From the NCBI GenBank assembly GCA_003053925.1, contig QBKD01000001.1, positions 496,001 to 560,000 on the forward strand: 64,000 bases of DNA. Direction: 5' to 3'. Below the pieces are notes generated by a model. It saw only the letters and a program-made list of their open reading frames with translations. It was not told where the DNA came from and did no database searches. A program made the position numbers and the translations under genes. The DNA is from Microbacteriaceae bacterium MWH-Ta3. GTDB lineage: Bacteria > Actinomycetota > Actinomycetes > Actinomycetales > Microbacteriaceae. This document shows, piece by piece, positions 24,352-31,660 of this stretch (position 1 is its first letter; each line of letters opens with the position of its first letter).

Positions 24352-25722
24352 TTAGTAATCGTGAATGTATTCGTCGATCTCCCACTGAGTGACCTCACGT
24401 GTAGCGGGGTCGGGGACGGCCTCTTCGTAGCGGCGAATTTCGTCGCGCTTCATGACCGAGAACACTTCGAGCATTTCGGTCGACATGTACTCGCGCAAGT
24501 GCGTGGATGCATCGAGTGCATCCAGCGCGTCGTGGAACGTCATGGGAAGCGTGGGCGACGATTCGTCGTCGTAGGTCATGCCGGTCGACTTGGGCGGGCA
24601 CGGCAGATCGCGCTTGATGCCATCGAGAGCAGCGGCAAGCACACCGGCAATCACCAGGTACGGGTTTGCGGCGCCATCGCCAACGCGCACCTCGAGGCGG
24701 GTTCCCTGTCCGCGCTCCGGCGGAATGCGCACCATGCACGAACGGTTATCCAGACCCCAGTTGGCGCGGTAGGGCGCCAGGGTGTCGGGGCCCAGGCGCT
24801 TGAACGCATTGACGGTGGGATTGGTGAAGGCCGTCAGAGCCGAAGCGTTGGCCATGAGGCCCGCCAGCATCTTGTGCGCAACCGTGGAGAGTCCGCCGCC
24901 CTCGGTGAAGCCGTCGGTGCCGTCGTGCATGAGGTTGACGCCGGCCTCATCGGTGACCGAGAAGTGCAGGTGGAATCCACTGCCGCCCTCGTCGGTCCAG
25001 GGCTTGCCCAAGAAGGTCGCGTGCTGGCCGTGGCGAGCAACGATGTCCTTGATGGCGGCCTTAAACATGAAGGTGCGGTCGGCGGCGTTGAGCGCCTCGC
25101 CGTGCCACATGTTGATTTCGTACTGCGAGGGCGAGAATTCGTGGTTGCCCGCAAAGACGTTGAGGTTCAACTTGTCGAGGTTACGCAGCACGTCGAGGAA
25201 GACGCCCTTGGGGTCGACCAGGGCACCCGTCGTGTAGACGCGGCCTGTGCGCGACAGCGAGCGGCTGAAGGTGCCGTCGCCGTTGTCGTTGGCAATGTAG
25301 AACTCGACCTCGGGGCCGACCACCGGCTGCAGGCCGATCTCGTTGTACTGGGCAATGACCTTGCGCAGCACGGCGCGCGGCGAAAACAGGTTGACCGTTC
25401 CGTTGGGGTTGAAGGCATCGGCGAGCACATAGGCCACACCCGGCTCCCATGGCAACTGACGAATGGTGTCGGGATCGATCTGGGTGATGAAGTCTTCCAG
25501 GCCGTCGCTGGCGATGCCCGCGGCATCGAGGAAGTCACCGTTGGTTGCTGTGGACCACACGCCCTGGCTGAAGGCGGGTCCGTGGGCTGCCGCCTTGTCG
25601 AGCTGGCTGACCAGCAGGTCCTTCGAGCGCGTAATACCCAGCACGTCTGCGTAAATGAGGCGCAGGACATCGATGCCCTGCTGCAGCAGGCTCTCGCGCA
25701 ACGTCGACAAATCGGTTTTCAT
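24352..25722 (-). CDS. Glutamine synthetase-like gamma-glutamyl-amine ligase
   Basis: A 456-aa protein of the glutamine synthetase superfamily, starting at the ATG at 25722 (GAAGGG upstream). Core motifs are VVGPEVEFYI (metal ligand), NHEFSPSQYEINM, FLGKPWTDEGGSGFHLHFS (ATP-binding loop) and the R-rich RIPPERGQGTRLEVR segment. No adenylylation Tyr motif is apparent. Its context, with two amidotransferases, a PuuD-like hydrolase and an amine permease, favours PuuA/GlnA4/AtdA1-type gamma-glutamylation of an amine over ammonia assimilation. It is divergent from an amidotransferase gene, with operator copy A between them. The acceptor amine is unknown. Confidence 0.85.
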   Translation of the reverse strand: MKTDLSTLRESLLQQGIDVLRLIYADVLGITRSKDLLVSQLDKAAAHGPAFSQGVWSTATNGDFLDAAGIASDGLEDFITQIDPDTIRQLPWEPGVAYVLADAFNPNGTVNLFSPRAVLRKVIAQYNEIGLQPVVGPEVEFYIANDNGDGTFSRSLSRTGRVYTTGALVDPKGVFLDVLRNLDKLNLNVFAGNHEFSPSQYEINMWHGEALNAADRTFMFKAAIKDIVARHGQHATFLGKPWTDEGGSGFHLHFSVTDEAGVNLMHDGTDGFTEGGGLSTVAHKMLAGLMANASALTAFTNPTVNAFKRLGPDTLAPYRANWGLDNRSCMVRIPPERGQGTRLEVRVGDGAANPYLVIAGVLAAALDGIKRDLPCPPKSTGMTYDDESSPTLPMTFHDALDALDASTHLREYMSTEMLEVFSVMKRDEIRRYEEAVPDPATREVTQWEIDEYIHDY

Positions 25723-25741
25723 CTTTAACCCTTCTAACAAC

Positions 25742-25761
25742 ATCGTTAGGATTCAAACGAG
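25742..25761. promoter_or_regulatory. Island operator, copy A
   Basis: ATCGTT-AGGATTCA-AACGAG (one arm mismatch), 20 bp upstream of the glutamine synthetase-like gene and in front of the divergent amidotransferase gene. Spacer shares AG..T.C with copies B and C. Confidence 0.65.
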
Positions 25762-25787
25762 TTTCTCAATACTATGAGAATCCGTGG

Positions 25788-25807
25788 GACTTTGGTACCG
25801 CAAAGTC
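25788..25807 (+). promoter_or_regulatory. Inverted repeat in the amidotransferase leader
   Basis: GACTTTG-GTACCG-CAAAGTC forms a 7-bp stem ending 19 bp before the GTG start at 25827, just ahead of the GGAGG site. It could be a second protein site or a leader hairpin. Confidence 0.4.
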
Positions 25808-25826
25808 TAAAAATCTTGGAGGCGTT

Positions 25827-26540
25827 GTGAAAGCGTTACTGATTGAACATGACCACGTGTCCCCCGCCGGCTTCGTCGGCGAGCGCCTTCGCGAACGCGG
25901 ATTCGAGGTCGACGAACGGATCGTTGTCACCGGCGACAACTTCCATTCCCCCAATGTGGATTTCGACTTCCCCGCACTCGATGACTACGACCTCATTATT
26001 CCCATGGGCTCGCCGTGGGGCGCATGGGACGATGACTGCATCGGCCGGTGGCTCACCCCCGAAATCGAGTGGATTCGCCAGGCCGTGTCCAGCGGAAAAC
26101 CCGTTTTGGGAATTTGTTTTGGCGGACAATTGATTGCCCGCGCGATGGGTGGATCCGTTGCACCGGGCCGCAAGGGCGAAATCGGTTGGACCGCCATCTG
26201 GAGCGACCGTCCCGACCTTGTCAGCAACGGCCCCTGGTTCGAATTCCACTACGACCACTGGCAAGTTCCGCCCGGCGCCACGGAAATTGCCCGCAACCCC
26301 GTGTCGAGCCAGGCCTTCGTGATTAACCGATCGCTGGCGGTGCAGTTCCACCCCGAGGTGTCCTACGACAGCCTGCACGGTTGGTTGGAGTGGGGCGGCG
26401 ACGCAAAGGTCATCGAAGACGGCCAGGACCCGCTCGTGATGGAAGCACAGACGCGCGCCGAAGAACCCGCGGCGCGACTGCGCACCTTTGCCCTGGTCGA
26501 CGCCTTCCTCGATCAGATTGCGCAGCTTCCCGCGCGCTAG
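25827..26540 (+). CDS. Class I glutamine amidotransferase-like hydrolase (copy 1)
   Basis: A 237-aa stand-alone GATase1 domain. The nucleophile elbow GICFGGQL contains the catalytic Cys, and AVQFHPEVS the His and Glu of the triad. It starts at GTG 25827 after GGAGG. A sister gene at 36346 is closely alike along its whole length (shared KALxIxHDH start, WGAWDD and IGWTAI blocks). Stand-alone proteins of this kind (AtdA2/TdnT type) accompany gamma-glutamyl-amine synthetases and hydrolyse the gamma-glutamyl amide, which fits the divergent glutamine synthetase-like gene. The reaction here is inferred from context. Confidence 0.8.
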   Translation: MKALLIEHDHVSPAGFVGERLRERGFEVDERIVVTGDNFHSPNVDFDFPALDDYDLIIPMGSPWGAWDDDCIGRWLTPEIEWIRQAVSSGKPVLGICFGGQLIARAMGGSVAPGRKGEIGWTAIWSDRPDLVSNGPWFEFHYDHWQVPPGATEIARNPVSSQAFVINRSLAVQFHPEVSYDSLHGWLEWGGDAKVIEDGQDPLVMEAQTRAEEPAARLRTFALVDAFLDQIAQLPAR

Positions 26541-28012
26541 ATCGTTCCCGCCTCGAGTCCGTCCCGCACCTCGCGCGCACGCACACGGAGTTCGGGTAAA
26601 TCGACCAACCGGTTGAGTCCCGCGAATTGCTGCGCCATGCGATGGTTACGCGCAAAGGTGTCACGATGCCGATCGAGGAAGTCCCAGTACAGCGTGGTGA
26701 ACGGACAGGCATCGGGACCCACACGTTTCGCGGGGTTGTACGCGCACCCCTTGCAGAATTCCGTCATGCGCTTGATGTACGCGCCACCCGCGGCATAGGG
26801 CTTTGTCATCAGCTGACCGCCGTCGGCATGGGTTGCCATTCCAATAATGTTGGGCACCATCACCCATTCGGCCGCATCGATGAACTGCTCGCGCATCCAA
26901 TCCAAAAACGCCTGCGGGTTCGTGCCGGTCAGCAGCGCAAGGTTACTGAGCACCATGAGGCGCGGAATGTGGTGCACCCAGGCTCGCGCCTCGACACCCG
27001 CCACCACCGAACCCACACAGTTCATGCGCGTCTTCCGCGAGTCCGTGAACACGGGCAGGAGCGGCCGGTCGGCGGCTAGCTCGTTGGCGTTGCGGTAATC
27101 CTCGCCCAGGAACCAATACATGCCGTTGATGTATTCGCGCCAGCCGATGATCTGGCGCACGAAGGCCTCGACCGACTGAATCGGTGCCGCGCCTCGGGCA
27201 TACGCATCGAGCGCCGCCGTGATGACTTCGGTCGCATGCAGCAGCCCATTGTTCAGGTACGGACTCAGTAGCGAATGATGCAGTGCCCAGTTATCCGCTG
27301 CAATGGCGTCCTCGTAGGGACCAAAGCCGGCTAGGTGAACGCTGATGAACCGATCCAGCTGAGCCAGGGCGCCCGCGCGCGTGGTCGCCCAGGTGGTCGT
27401 GGGCTCGTGCCCCAGTTCCGCGGCCACCTCGCGGTCAATGTCGTCGCGAGCGTGTTCGAGGTACGGCGGCCACGTGTAGTTCTTGGGGGGCGGCAAACGG
27501 TTATCGGCATCAAAATTCCACTGCCCCGCCTCGGGTTTCCCATTCGTTACGAGAATCCCCAAGCGCACGCGCTGTGCCCGATAGAAGTTCTCCATGACGA
27601 AGGTTTTTTGCGTTGCCGCCCACTGGGCAAACAGCGGCCTGGATGTCAGAAAGAAGTCGTTGGGAACGTAGTCGGCGCCCCACTCGGCCAGAAGGCGGGA
27701 CTGCTGGAATGACGATGGCTCGGCGCACACCACGGGCAGCGTGCCGATTTCCGCACGAACCGTTTCCAGCCCGTCGATTGTCGTGGCCGCGCGCACGTAG
27801 CGCACGTCGAATCCCTCGGCACGCAGGTCTGCCGCGAAATGCCGCGCCGATGACACCAGGAAGAACAGGCGTTCGGGGTGCCAGGGTCGGCCCGACACCA
27901 TACGCTCCGATTCGACCAGCACCACCACATCGGTTGCCGGATCGGCCGTTCGCAGTACGCCGCGATGACGATTCAGGTGGTCAAACGGCACATACAGAAT
28001 CCGCGCGGGCAT
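26537..28012 (-). CDS. Fe-S cryptochrome/photolyase (CryB/PhrB-type)
   Basis: A 491-aa member of the deoxyribodipyrimidine-photolyase-related family (bacterial (6-4) photolyases with FAD and a [4Fe-4S] cluster). Starts [16 protein letters not shown]. The N-terminal alpha/beta domain is followed by a helical FAD domain, with conserved cysteines near the C-terminus (NCVGSVVAG, EFCKGCAYNPAKRVGPDACPF) matching the cluster ligands. It repairs UV lesions or senses light. Its ATG overlaps the stop of the DUF2256 gene (TAATG), and its 3' end overlaps the amidotransferase gene by 4 bp. It lies inside the catabolic island but has no island operator. Confidence 0.87.
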   Translation of the reverse strand: MPARILYVPFDHLNRHRGVLRTADPATDVVVLVESERMVSGRPWHPERLFFLVSSARHFAADLRAEGFDVRYVRAATTIDGLETVRAEIGTLPVVCAEPSSFQQSRLLAEWGADYVPNDFFLTSRPLFAQWAATQKTFVMENFYRAQRVRLGILVTNGKPEAGQWNFDADNRLPPPKNYTWPPYLEHARDDIDREVAAELGHEPTTTWATTRAGALAQLDRFISVHLAGFGPYEDAIAADNWALHHSLLSPYLNNGLLHATEVITAALDAYARGAAPIQSVEAFVRQIIGWREYINGMYWFLGEDYRNANELAADRPLLPVFTDSRKTRMNCVGSVVAGVEARAWVHHIPRLMVLSNLALLTGTNPQAFLDWMREQFIDAAEWVMVPNIIGMATHADGGQLMTKPYAAGGAYIKRMTEFCKGCAYNPAKRVGPDACPFTTLYWDFLDRHRDTFARNHRMAQQFAGLNRLVDLPELRVRAREVRDGLEAGTI

Positions 28013-28149
28013 TAGCCCTTGCATTTCTGCGAGCAGTACTTCACGGAATCCCAATCGCGTGCCCACTTCTTGCGCCATTCAAAGGGCAGGCCGCACCGTC
28101 CACAGATTTTGGGAGGAAACCCATTTTTCGTTTTCGCGACGGGAGGCAT
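28012..28149 (-). CDS. DUF2256 small zinc-finger-like protein
   Basis: A 45-aa protein with two CxxC-type pairs (ICGRCGLPF and YCSQKCKG) around the conserved [15 protein letters not shown] block of DUF2256. Starts at ATG 28149; a TATCGT -10 box six bases upstream makes it leaderless. It overlaps the photolyase start by one base, so the two are co-translated. DUF2256 is recurrently next to Fe-S photolyases; a role in cluster or cofactor delivery is a guess. Confidence 0.85.
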   Translation of the reverse strand: MPPVAKTKNGFPPKICGRCGLPFEWRKKWARDWDSVKYCSQKCKG

Positions 28150-28155
28150 GTCTCC

Positions 28156-28161
28156 ACGATA
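28156..28161 (-). promoter_or_regulatory. Leaderless promoter -10 (TATCGT) for DUF2256-photolyase
   Basis: TATCGT lies six bases before the ATG at 28149. Its -35 region overlaps the -10 of the divergent gene at 28193. Confidence 0.55.
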
Positions 28162-28180
28162 TCGGGCGTCGAACGGTGAA

Positions 28181-28186
28181 TAGAGT
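28181..28186 (+). promoter_or_regulatory. Leaderless promoter -10 (TAGAGT)
   Basis: TAGAGT stands six bases before the ATG at 28193, back to back with the DUF2256 promoter in a 43-bp gap. Confidence 0.55.
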
Positions 28187-28192
28187 GAACAC

Positions 28193-28501
28193 ATGATCTG
28201 CTGCTCGTTCGTATTTGAACCAGGAACGTATGACGACGAATTTCACCGTCTTGATGGGCTGATCGACGACTATGCGCGGTCGCTTGAAGGATTCGTGAGG
28301 GTCGACCGCTGGTTCTCGGACGACCGTCGCTTCCAGAATTCCATGTATTTCTTCGAGGACTATCGAGCGGTCAAGTCCCTGGCGAATTTTCCCCAGCACC
28401 TCGAGGCCAAGGGGCAGGTGGACCGCTGGTACCACTCGTACCGAGTAGATGTTTTCGAACAAAAGACGAGCTACGGAAGCACACCCGACACCACCGCGTG
28501 A
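28193..28501 (+). CDS. Small dimeric alpha/beta-barrel-like protein
   Basis: A 102-aa protein. Alternating strand-helix pattern with aromatic-rich strands ([42 protein letters not shown]) resembles antibiotic-biosynthesis-monooxygenase/ferredoxin-like barrels. No catalytic residues can be named. Leaderless, followed 20 bp later by a DoxX-like gene. Confidence 0.6.
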   Translation: MICCSFVFEPGTYDDEFHRLDGLIDDYARSLEGFVRVDRWFSDDRRFQNSMYFFEDYRAVKSLANFPQHLEAKGQVDRWYHSYRVDVFEQKTSYGSTPDTTA

Positions 28502-28509
28502 TTCACACC

Positions 28510-28515
28510 TAGGCT
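28510..28515 (+). promoter_or_regulatory. Leaderless promoter -10 (TAGGCT)
   Basis: TAGGCT, six bases, ATG at 28522; no ribosome site. Confidence 0.55.
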
Positions 28516-28521
28516 GAGCCC

Positions 28522-28887
28522 ATGAGACTCGGAGCCAAGGTTGTCGCGGGAATGTTCCTTCTGAGCGGAATCCTTCACCTGGTGAATCCCGCCGGCTTCG
28601 AATGGCTGATGCCGCCGTGGCTTCCTGCCCACACGGAACTGATCATCGCCAGCGGCATCGCCGAACTGGTGTGTGCCGTGGGGCTCATCCTGAAGGCGCG
28701 ATGGGCAACCTGGGCGACCGCCGCCGTGCTTATTGGCGTGTTTCCCGCCAACATCTGGTTTGCCATCGAGGGCGTGGCCGACGCCGAGTCGTGGCTGATC
28801 GTCGCCGCGTGGGTGCGCTTGCCGCTGCAGCTTCCTCTGATTTATTGGGCCATCACGGCCTACGCGCCTCGAAAATCCGCGGCGTAG
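28522..28887 (+). CDS. DoxX-like small membrane protein
   Basis: A 121-aa protein with four predicted membrane helices. The pattern (VVAGMFLLSGILHLVNP, ELIIASGIAELVCAVGLIL, WATWATAAVLIGVFPANIW) fits the DoxX/DoxD-like family. Function in this family is poorly defined; some members support thiol or redox balance. It ends just before a strong hairpin terminator. Confidence 0.7.
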   Translation: MRLGAKVVAGMFLLSGILHLVNPAGFEWLMPPWLPAHTELIIASGIAELVCAVGLILKARWATWATAAVLIGVFPANIWFAIEGVADAESWLIVAAWVRLPLQLPLIYWAITAYAPRKSAA

Positions 28888-28903
28888 CGACGAGCCCATA
28901 AAG

Positions 28904-28941
28904 CTGTGGCCGCTCACCTCGTGGAAGGTGAGCGGCCACAG
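28904..28941. terminator. Bidirectional terminator hairpin
   Basis: A perfect 16-bp stem (28904-28919 with 28926-28941) and 6-nt loop between the DoxX-like gene and the convergent P450 gene. Confidence 0.85.
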
Positions 28942-28955
28942 TGGTCGTCAGTGGG

Positions 28956-30200
28956 TTAGCCCAGCTTGACGGGGAATCGCTTGATGCCGTGGACGAAGTT
29001 CGATCGCAGGTAGTCGATGTCGCCGTTGCGCTCAAGGGTAATATCGCGCGACAGCAGATCTTCGAACATGATGCGGATCTCGATTCGTGCCAACGCGTTC
29101 CCCAAGCACATGTGCGGGCCACCACGACCGAAGGTCATGTGCTCGTTGGGGTTGCGTGTGACATCCATACGATTCGGGTCTTCAAAAATGGTTTCGTCGC
29201 GGTTACCCGAGGCAAACCACGTCAGCACCTTGTCGCCGGCCTTGATGGTCGTGTCGTGGAACTGAACATCCTGGGTCGCGGTGCGGCGGAAGTGGTACAC
29301 GGGCGATGCACATCGAAGGAACTCTTCGACAGCCCACGGAATCAGTTCGGGCTTCTCCTTCAGAAGGGCCATCTGATCGGGGTTGTTCATCAACCAGTTC
29401 ATGCTGTGGCTGATGGTGTGACGCGTGGTTTCGTTTCCGGCCACAACGAGCAGCAGGAAGTTGGTGTGGAAGTCGCGCTCGGACAGCGGAATGCCGTCGG
29501 AGGGCTCCGAGTTCACAAGAACCGAGACCAGGTCGGTGCCGTTCTTGCCACGACGCTGGCGTGCGAGTTCGTCACCATAGGCGAACACCTCGAGGGCAGC
29601 GGGCGAGCGGAACGGAACCAAGCGGTACTTTTCCGACTCCTCGGAGTGTATGAGCACCGCGGCGTGTTCGGGGTCGGTGTTGCCGACCATCTCGTTGCCC
29701 CACTGGATCAGCTTGTGGATGTCGGTGTCGGGGACATCGAGCATGCGCGCCAGAACGCGAATGGGGAAGTCGGCCGAGACCTCGTCGACGAAGTCAAATT
29801 CCTTCTTGGCCAATGCGGTGTCGAGCGTCGTTGCCGTCAGGCCGCGCAGGAAGGTTTCGTAGCGCGCGACGGCCGTGGGGGTGAACTCACCCTGCAGCAG
29901 GCGGCGCAGTGCGCGGTGACGAGCACCGTCGGTTTCCAGAAGCGAACGACGCGCCTCTTCCTGCTCGGCGTCGACTTCCTCGAGGTTGGTGAAGCGCTCC
30001 GAGGTAAAGGTTGCCGGGTCGCGCAAGACCTTGACGATGTCGTGGTAGCGCGTGAAACTGTGGAATCCGCTGCCCTCGTTGGGGTCTTCTTCACTCCAGT
30101 GAACGGGGTCGTTGGCGCGCAATTCGGCAAAAGTGGCCCAGGGTGCGCCGTTCTCGAAGAGGTCGAGATTCGCGAGGTTGATGTCGGATGTCGATGCCAC
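28956..30200 (-). CDS. Cytochrome P450
   Basis: A 414-aa soluble bacterial P450. The start is the GTG at 30200, five bases after AAAGGAG. The heme-binding loop FGRGGPHMCLGNALAR places the axial Cys at C365; the I-helix oxygen-binding motif is VVAGNETTRH; the ExxR motif falls in EVFAYGDELARQ or the nearby K-helix (EEFLRCASP). It needs two electrons from a ferredoxin and reductase, both of which are encoded at 34918 and 35117 under the same operator type. It probably hydroxylates or dealkylates the island's substrate. The CYP family cannot be named without a search. Confidence 0.9.
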   Translation of the reverse strand: MASTSDINLANLDLFENGAPWATFAELRANDPVHWSEEDPNEGSGFHSFTRYHDIVKVLRDPATFTSERFTNLEEVDAEQEEARRSLLETDGARHRALRRLLQGEFTPTAVARYETFLRGLTATTLDTALAKKEFDFVDEVSADFPIRVLARMLDVPDTDIHKLIQWGNEMVGNTDPEHAAVLIHSEESEKYRLVPFRSPAALEVFAYGDELARQRRGKNGTDLVSVLVNSEPSDGIPLSERDFHTNFLLLVVAGNETTRHTISHSMNWLMNNPDQMALLKEKPELIPWAVEEFLRCASPVYHFRRTATQDVQFHDTTIKAGDKVLTWFASGNRDETIFEDPNRMDVTRNPNEHMTFGRGGPHMCLGNALARIEIRIMFEDLLSRDITLERNGDIDYLRSNFVHGIKRFPVKLG

Positions 30201-30228
30201 CGTCACTCCTTTGTGTAGGCAATCCAAG

Positions 30229-30248
30229 ATTGTTAGGGTACGAACAAT
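30229..30248. promoter_or_regulatory. Island operator, copy B
   Basis: ATTGTT-AGGGTACG-AACAAT: perfect 6-bp arms and an 8-bp spacer, 29 bp upstream of the P450 start and upstream of the divergent MarR gene, consistent with autoregulation. Confidence 0.7.
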
Positions 30249-30350
30249 TTCCTACTGTAGCGGATTCGTTCGGTTGCGAAAAGGTTTTCGGCATAATTTA
30301 TTCAAAGCCCACATTTTCCACCCGCTGTGGGCATGAACCGGAGGCACCAG

Positions 30351-30854
30351 ATGGCTGGTCACCACACCATTACCGAAACCGAACGCCAGGTCGAACAGAA
30401 GCTCGGCGGCCTGCCGATCGATTTCACCGCCACCGCCGCCGTGAATAATATCTTCCGTGGCGCCACGGCCGTGCGAAACCATTTGGAACGCACTGTCCTG
30501 CGGGCCAGCGGCTTGTCCTGGACCGCCTTCGTGGTCATGTGGGTGGTGTGGGTGTGGGAACCCATCGAGACCCGCGTCATCGCATCCGAGGGCGGTTTCA
30601 GTAAGGCCACTCTGACCGGAGTCCTCACGACTCTCGAGGCGCGCAATTTCGTAACGCGTGAAAAGAGTGCCACCGACGGCCGTTTAGTTCTGGTGCGCCT
30701 GACGGATTCCGGGCGCGAACTGATGGAGCACCTCTTCCCCAAGTTCAACGCCATGGAGGTCGAGATCGTGTCGGGCCTCACCGAGGACGAAACCAGAACG
30801 CTGGCCACGCTGCTGCGTAAGGTTACCCAGCAGCTCGAAGACTACGAGGCCTAG
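30351..30854 (+). CDS. MarR-family transcriptional regulator
   Basis: A 167-aa winged-helix regulator. The start is the ATG at 30351, six bases after CGGAGG. The recognition helix region is SEGGFSKATLTGVLTTLEARNFVTREKSATDGRLVLVRLTDSG, the canonical MarR HTH plus wing. It is divergent from the P450 gene, with a perfect palindrome (copy B) between. As the only regulator in the island, it is the obvious candidate to bind all four palindromes. MarR proteins usually repress and release DNA when bound to phenolic or related ligands. Its stop codon overlaps that of the convergent hydrolase gene. Confidence 0.88.
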   Translation: MAGHHTITETERQVEQKLGGLPIDFTATAAVNNIFRGATAVRNHLERTVLRASGLSWTAFVVMWVVWVWEPIETRVIASEGGFSKATLTGVLTTLEARNFVTREKSATDGRLVLVRLTDSGRELMEHLFPKFNAMEVEIVSGLTEDETRTLATLLRKVTQQLEDYEA

Positions 30855-31561
30855 CGCACGAAGGGTCCGGCCTTCCGGGCTTCATCAACGAACCGGCGGA
30901 ATAGCGCGGCATTCTGCGCGTCCACGGCGGCATTGTCTTCGGGGTGCCACTGCACACCATAGGCCCAGGCCGCGGTGTCGTATCGCACCGCCTCGACATG
31001 ACCTTCCGGCGCGAAGGCCAACGGGGTCACACCGTCACCCACACGGTCGATGGCCTGGTGGTGGTAGCACGAGGCCTCGATTTGGCTGCCGGCAAGCCCC
31101 AGACCCTCGATGTCGGAATCGATTGTCACGGTGTGAACGTGGTTGCGGTGGTGAACCGCCATGTCCTGCACCAGATTGCCGCCCAGAACCGCGTTGGTTA
31201 GTTGCGTTCCCCGGCAAATGGTGAACATCGGAATCCCGTGATCCAGAACGAAACGCACCAACGAGGCGTCGGCGTGATCCTGCAGGAGGTCCATGTCATA
31301 GAGAGCATCCGAGGCGGGCTCTTCGCCGTACAGCGAGGGGTGAATATCGCCGCCGCCCGGCATAAGTACGCCCGAGACTCCGCGCAGTCGCTCGGCCCAG
31401 TTCGAGTCCTCGACGGGCAGAAGGGTGATGGGATCGCCGCCCGCGTTCCACACTGATTCCAACAGGGCACGTGCCGTCACGACGGCGCGATGACGCAGGG
31501 CCGAGGCGCTGTCCGAGAATCGGCCGAGGATGGCGATTGTGGGGCGTTCGCTGGTGGTCAT
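30851..31561 (-). CDS. Gamma-glutamyl-amide hydrolase (peptidase C26, PuuD-like)
   Basis: A 236-aa class I amidotransferase-like hydrolase. Catalytic Cys in FTICRGTQL, with His and Glu in GVQWHPEDN; GVLMPGGGDIHPSLYGEEP is the typical oxyanion region of PuuD. In the putrescine pathway PuuD removes glutamate from gamma-glutamyl-GABA. Its promoter region, with copy C, is shared with the divergent dehydrogenase/ring-cleavage operon. With two further amidotransferases nearby it makes three candidate gamma-glutamyl hydrolases. Confidence 0.83.
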   Translation of the reverse strand: MTTSERPTIAILGRFSDSASALRHRAVVTARALLESVWNAGGDPITLLPVEDSNWAERLRGVSGVLMPGGGDIHPSLYGEEPASDALYDMDLLQDHADASLVRFVLDHGIPMFTICRGTQLTNAVLGGNLVQDMAVHHRNHVHTVTIDSDIEGLGLAGSQIEASCYHHQAIDRVGDGVTPLAFAPEGHVEAVRYDTAAWAYGVQWHPEDNAAVDAQNAALFRRFVDEARKAGPFVR

Positions 31562-31623
31562 TGTTTTTCTCCCAGAATTTTTCCGATAGGACTGGCGCTG
31601 TGGGACTTCATACCCTAATCTAA

Positions 31624-31643
31624 ATCATTAGTATCCGAATGAT
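31624..31643. promoter_or_regulatory. Island operator, copy C
   Basis: ATCATT-AGTATCCG-AATGAT: perfect arms (8 bp when flanks are included) and an 8-bp spacer, 18 bp before the aldehyde dehydrogenase GTG and upstream of the divergent PuuD-like gene. Confidence 0.7.
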
Positions 31644-31660
31644 TTGAACAAGGGGGTTCG

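Noticed and set aside
24352-25722. Primary ammonia-assimilating glutamine synthetase
   Set aside because: Motif details and the neighbours (amidotransferases, PuuD-like hydrolase, P450) fit a gamma-glutamyl-amine ligase better; it cannot be fully excluded without assay.
24361-25728. 455-codon plus-strand open frame
   Set aside because: It is the mirror of the glutamine synthetase-like gene; GC-rich codon use keeps the opposite strand open. No family motifs and no ribosome site.
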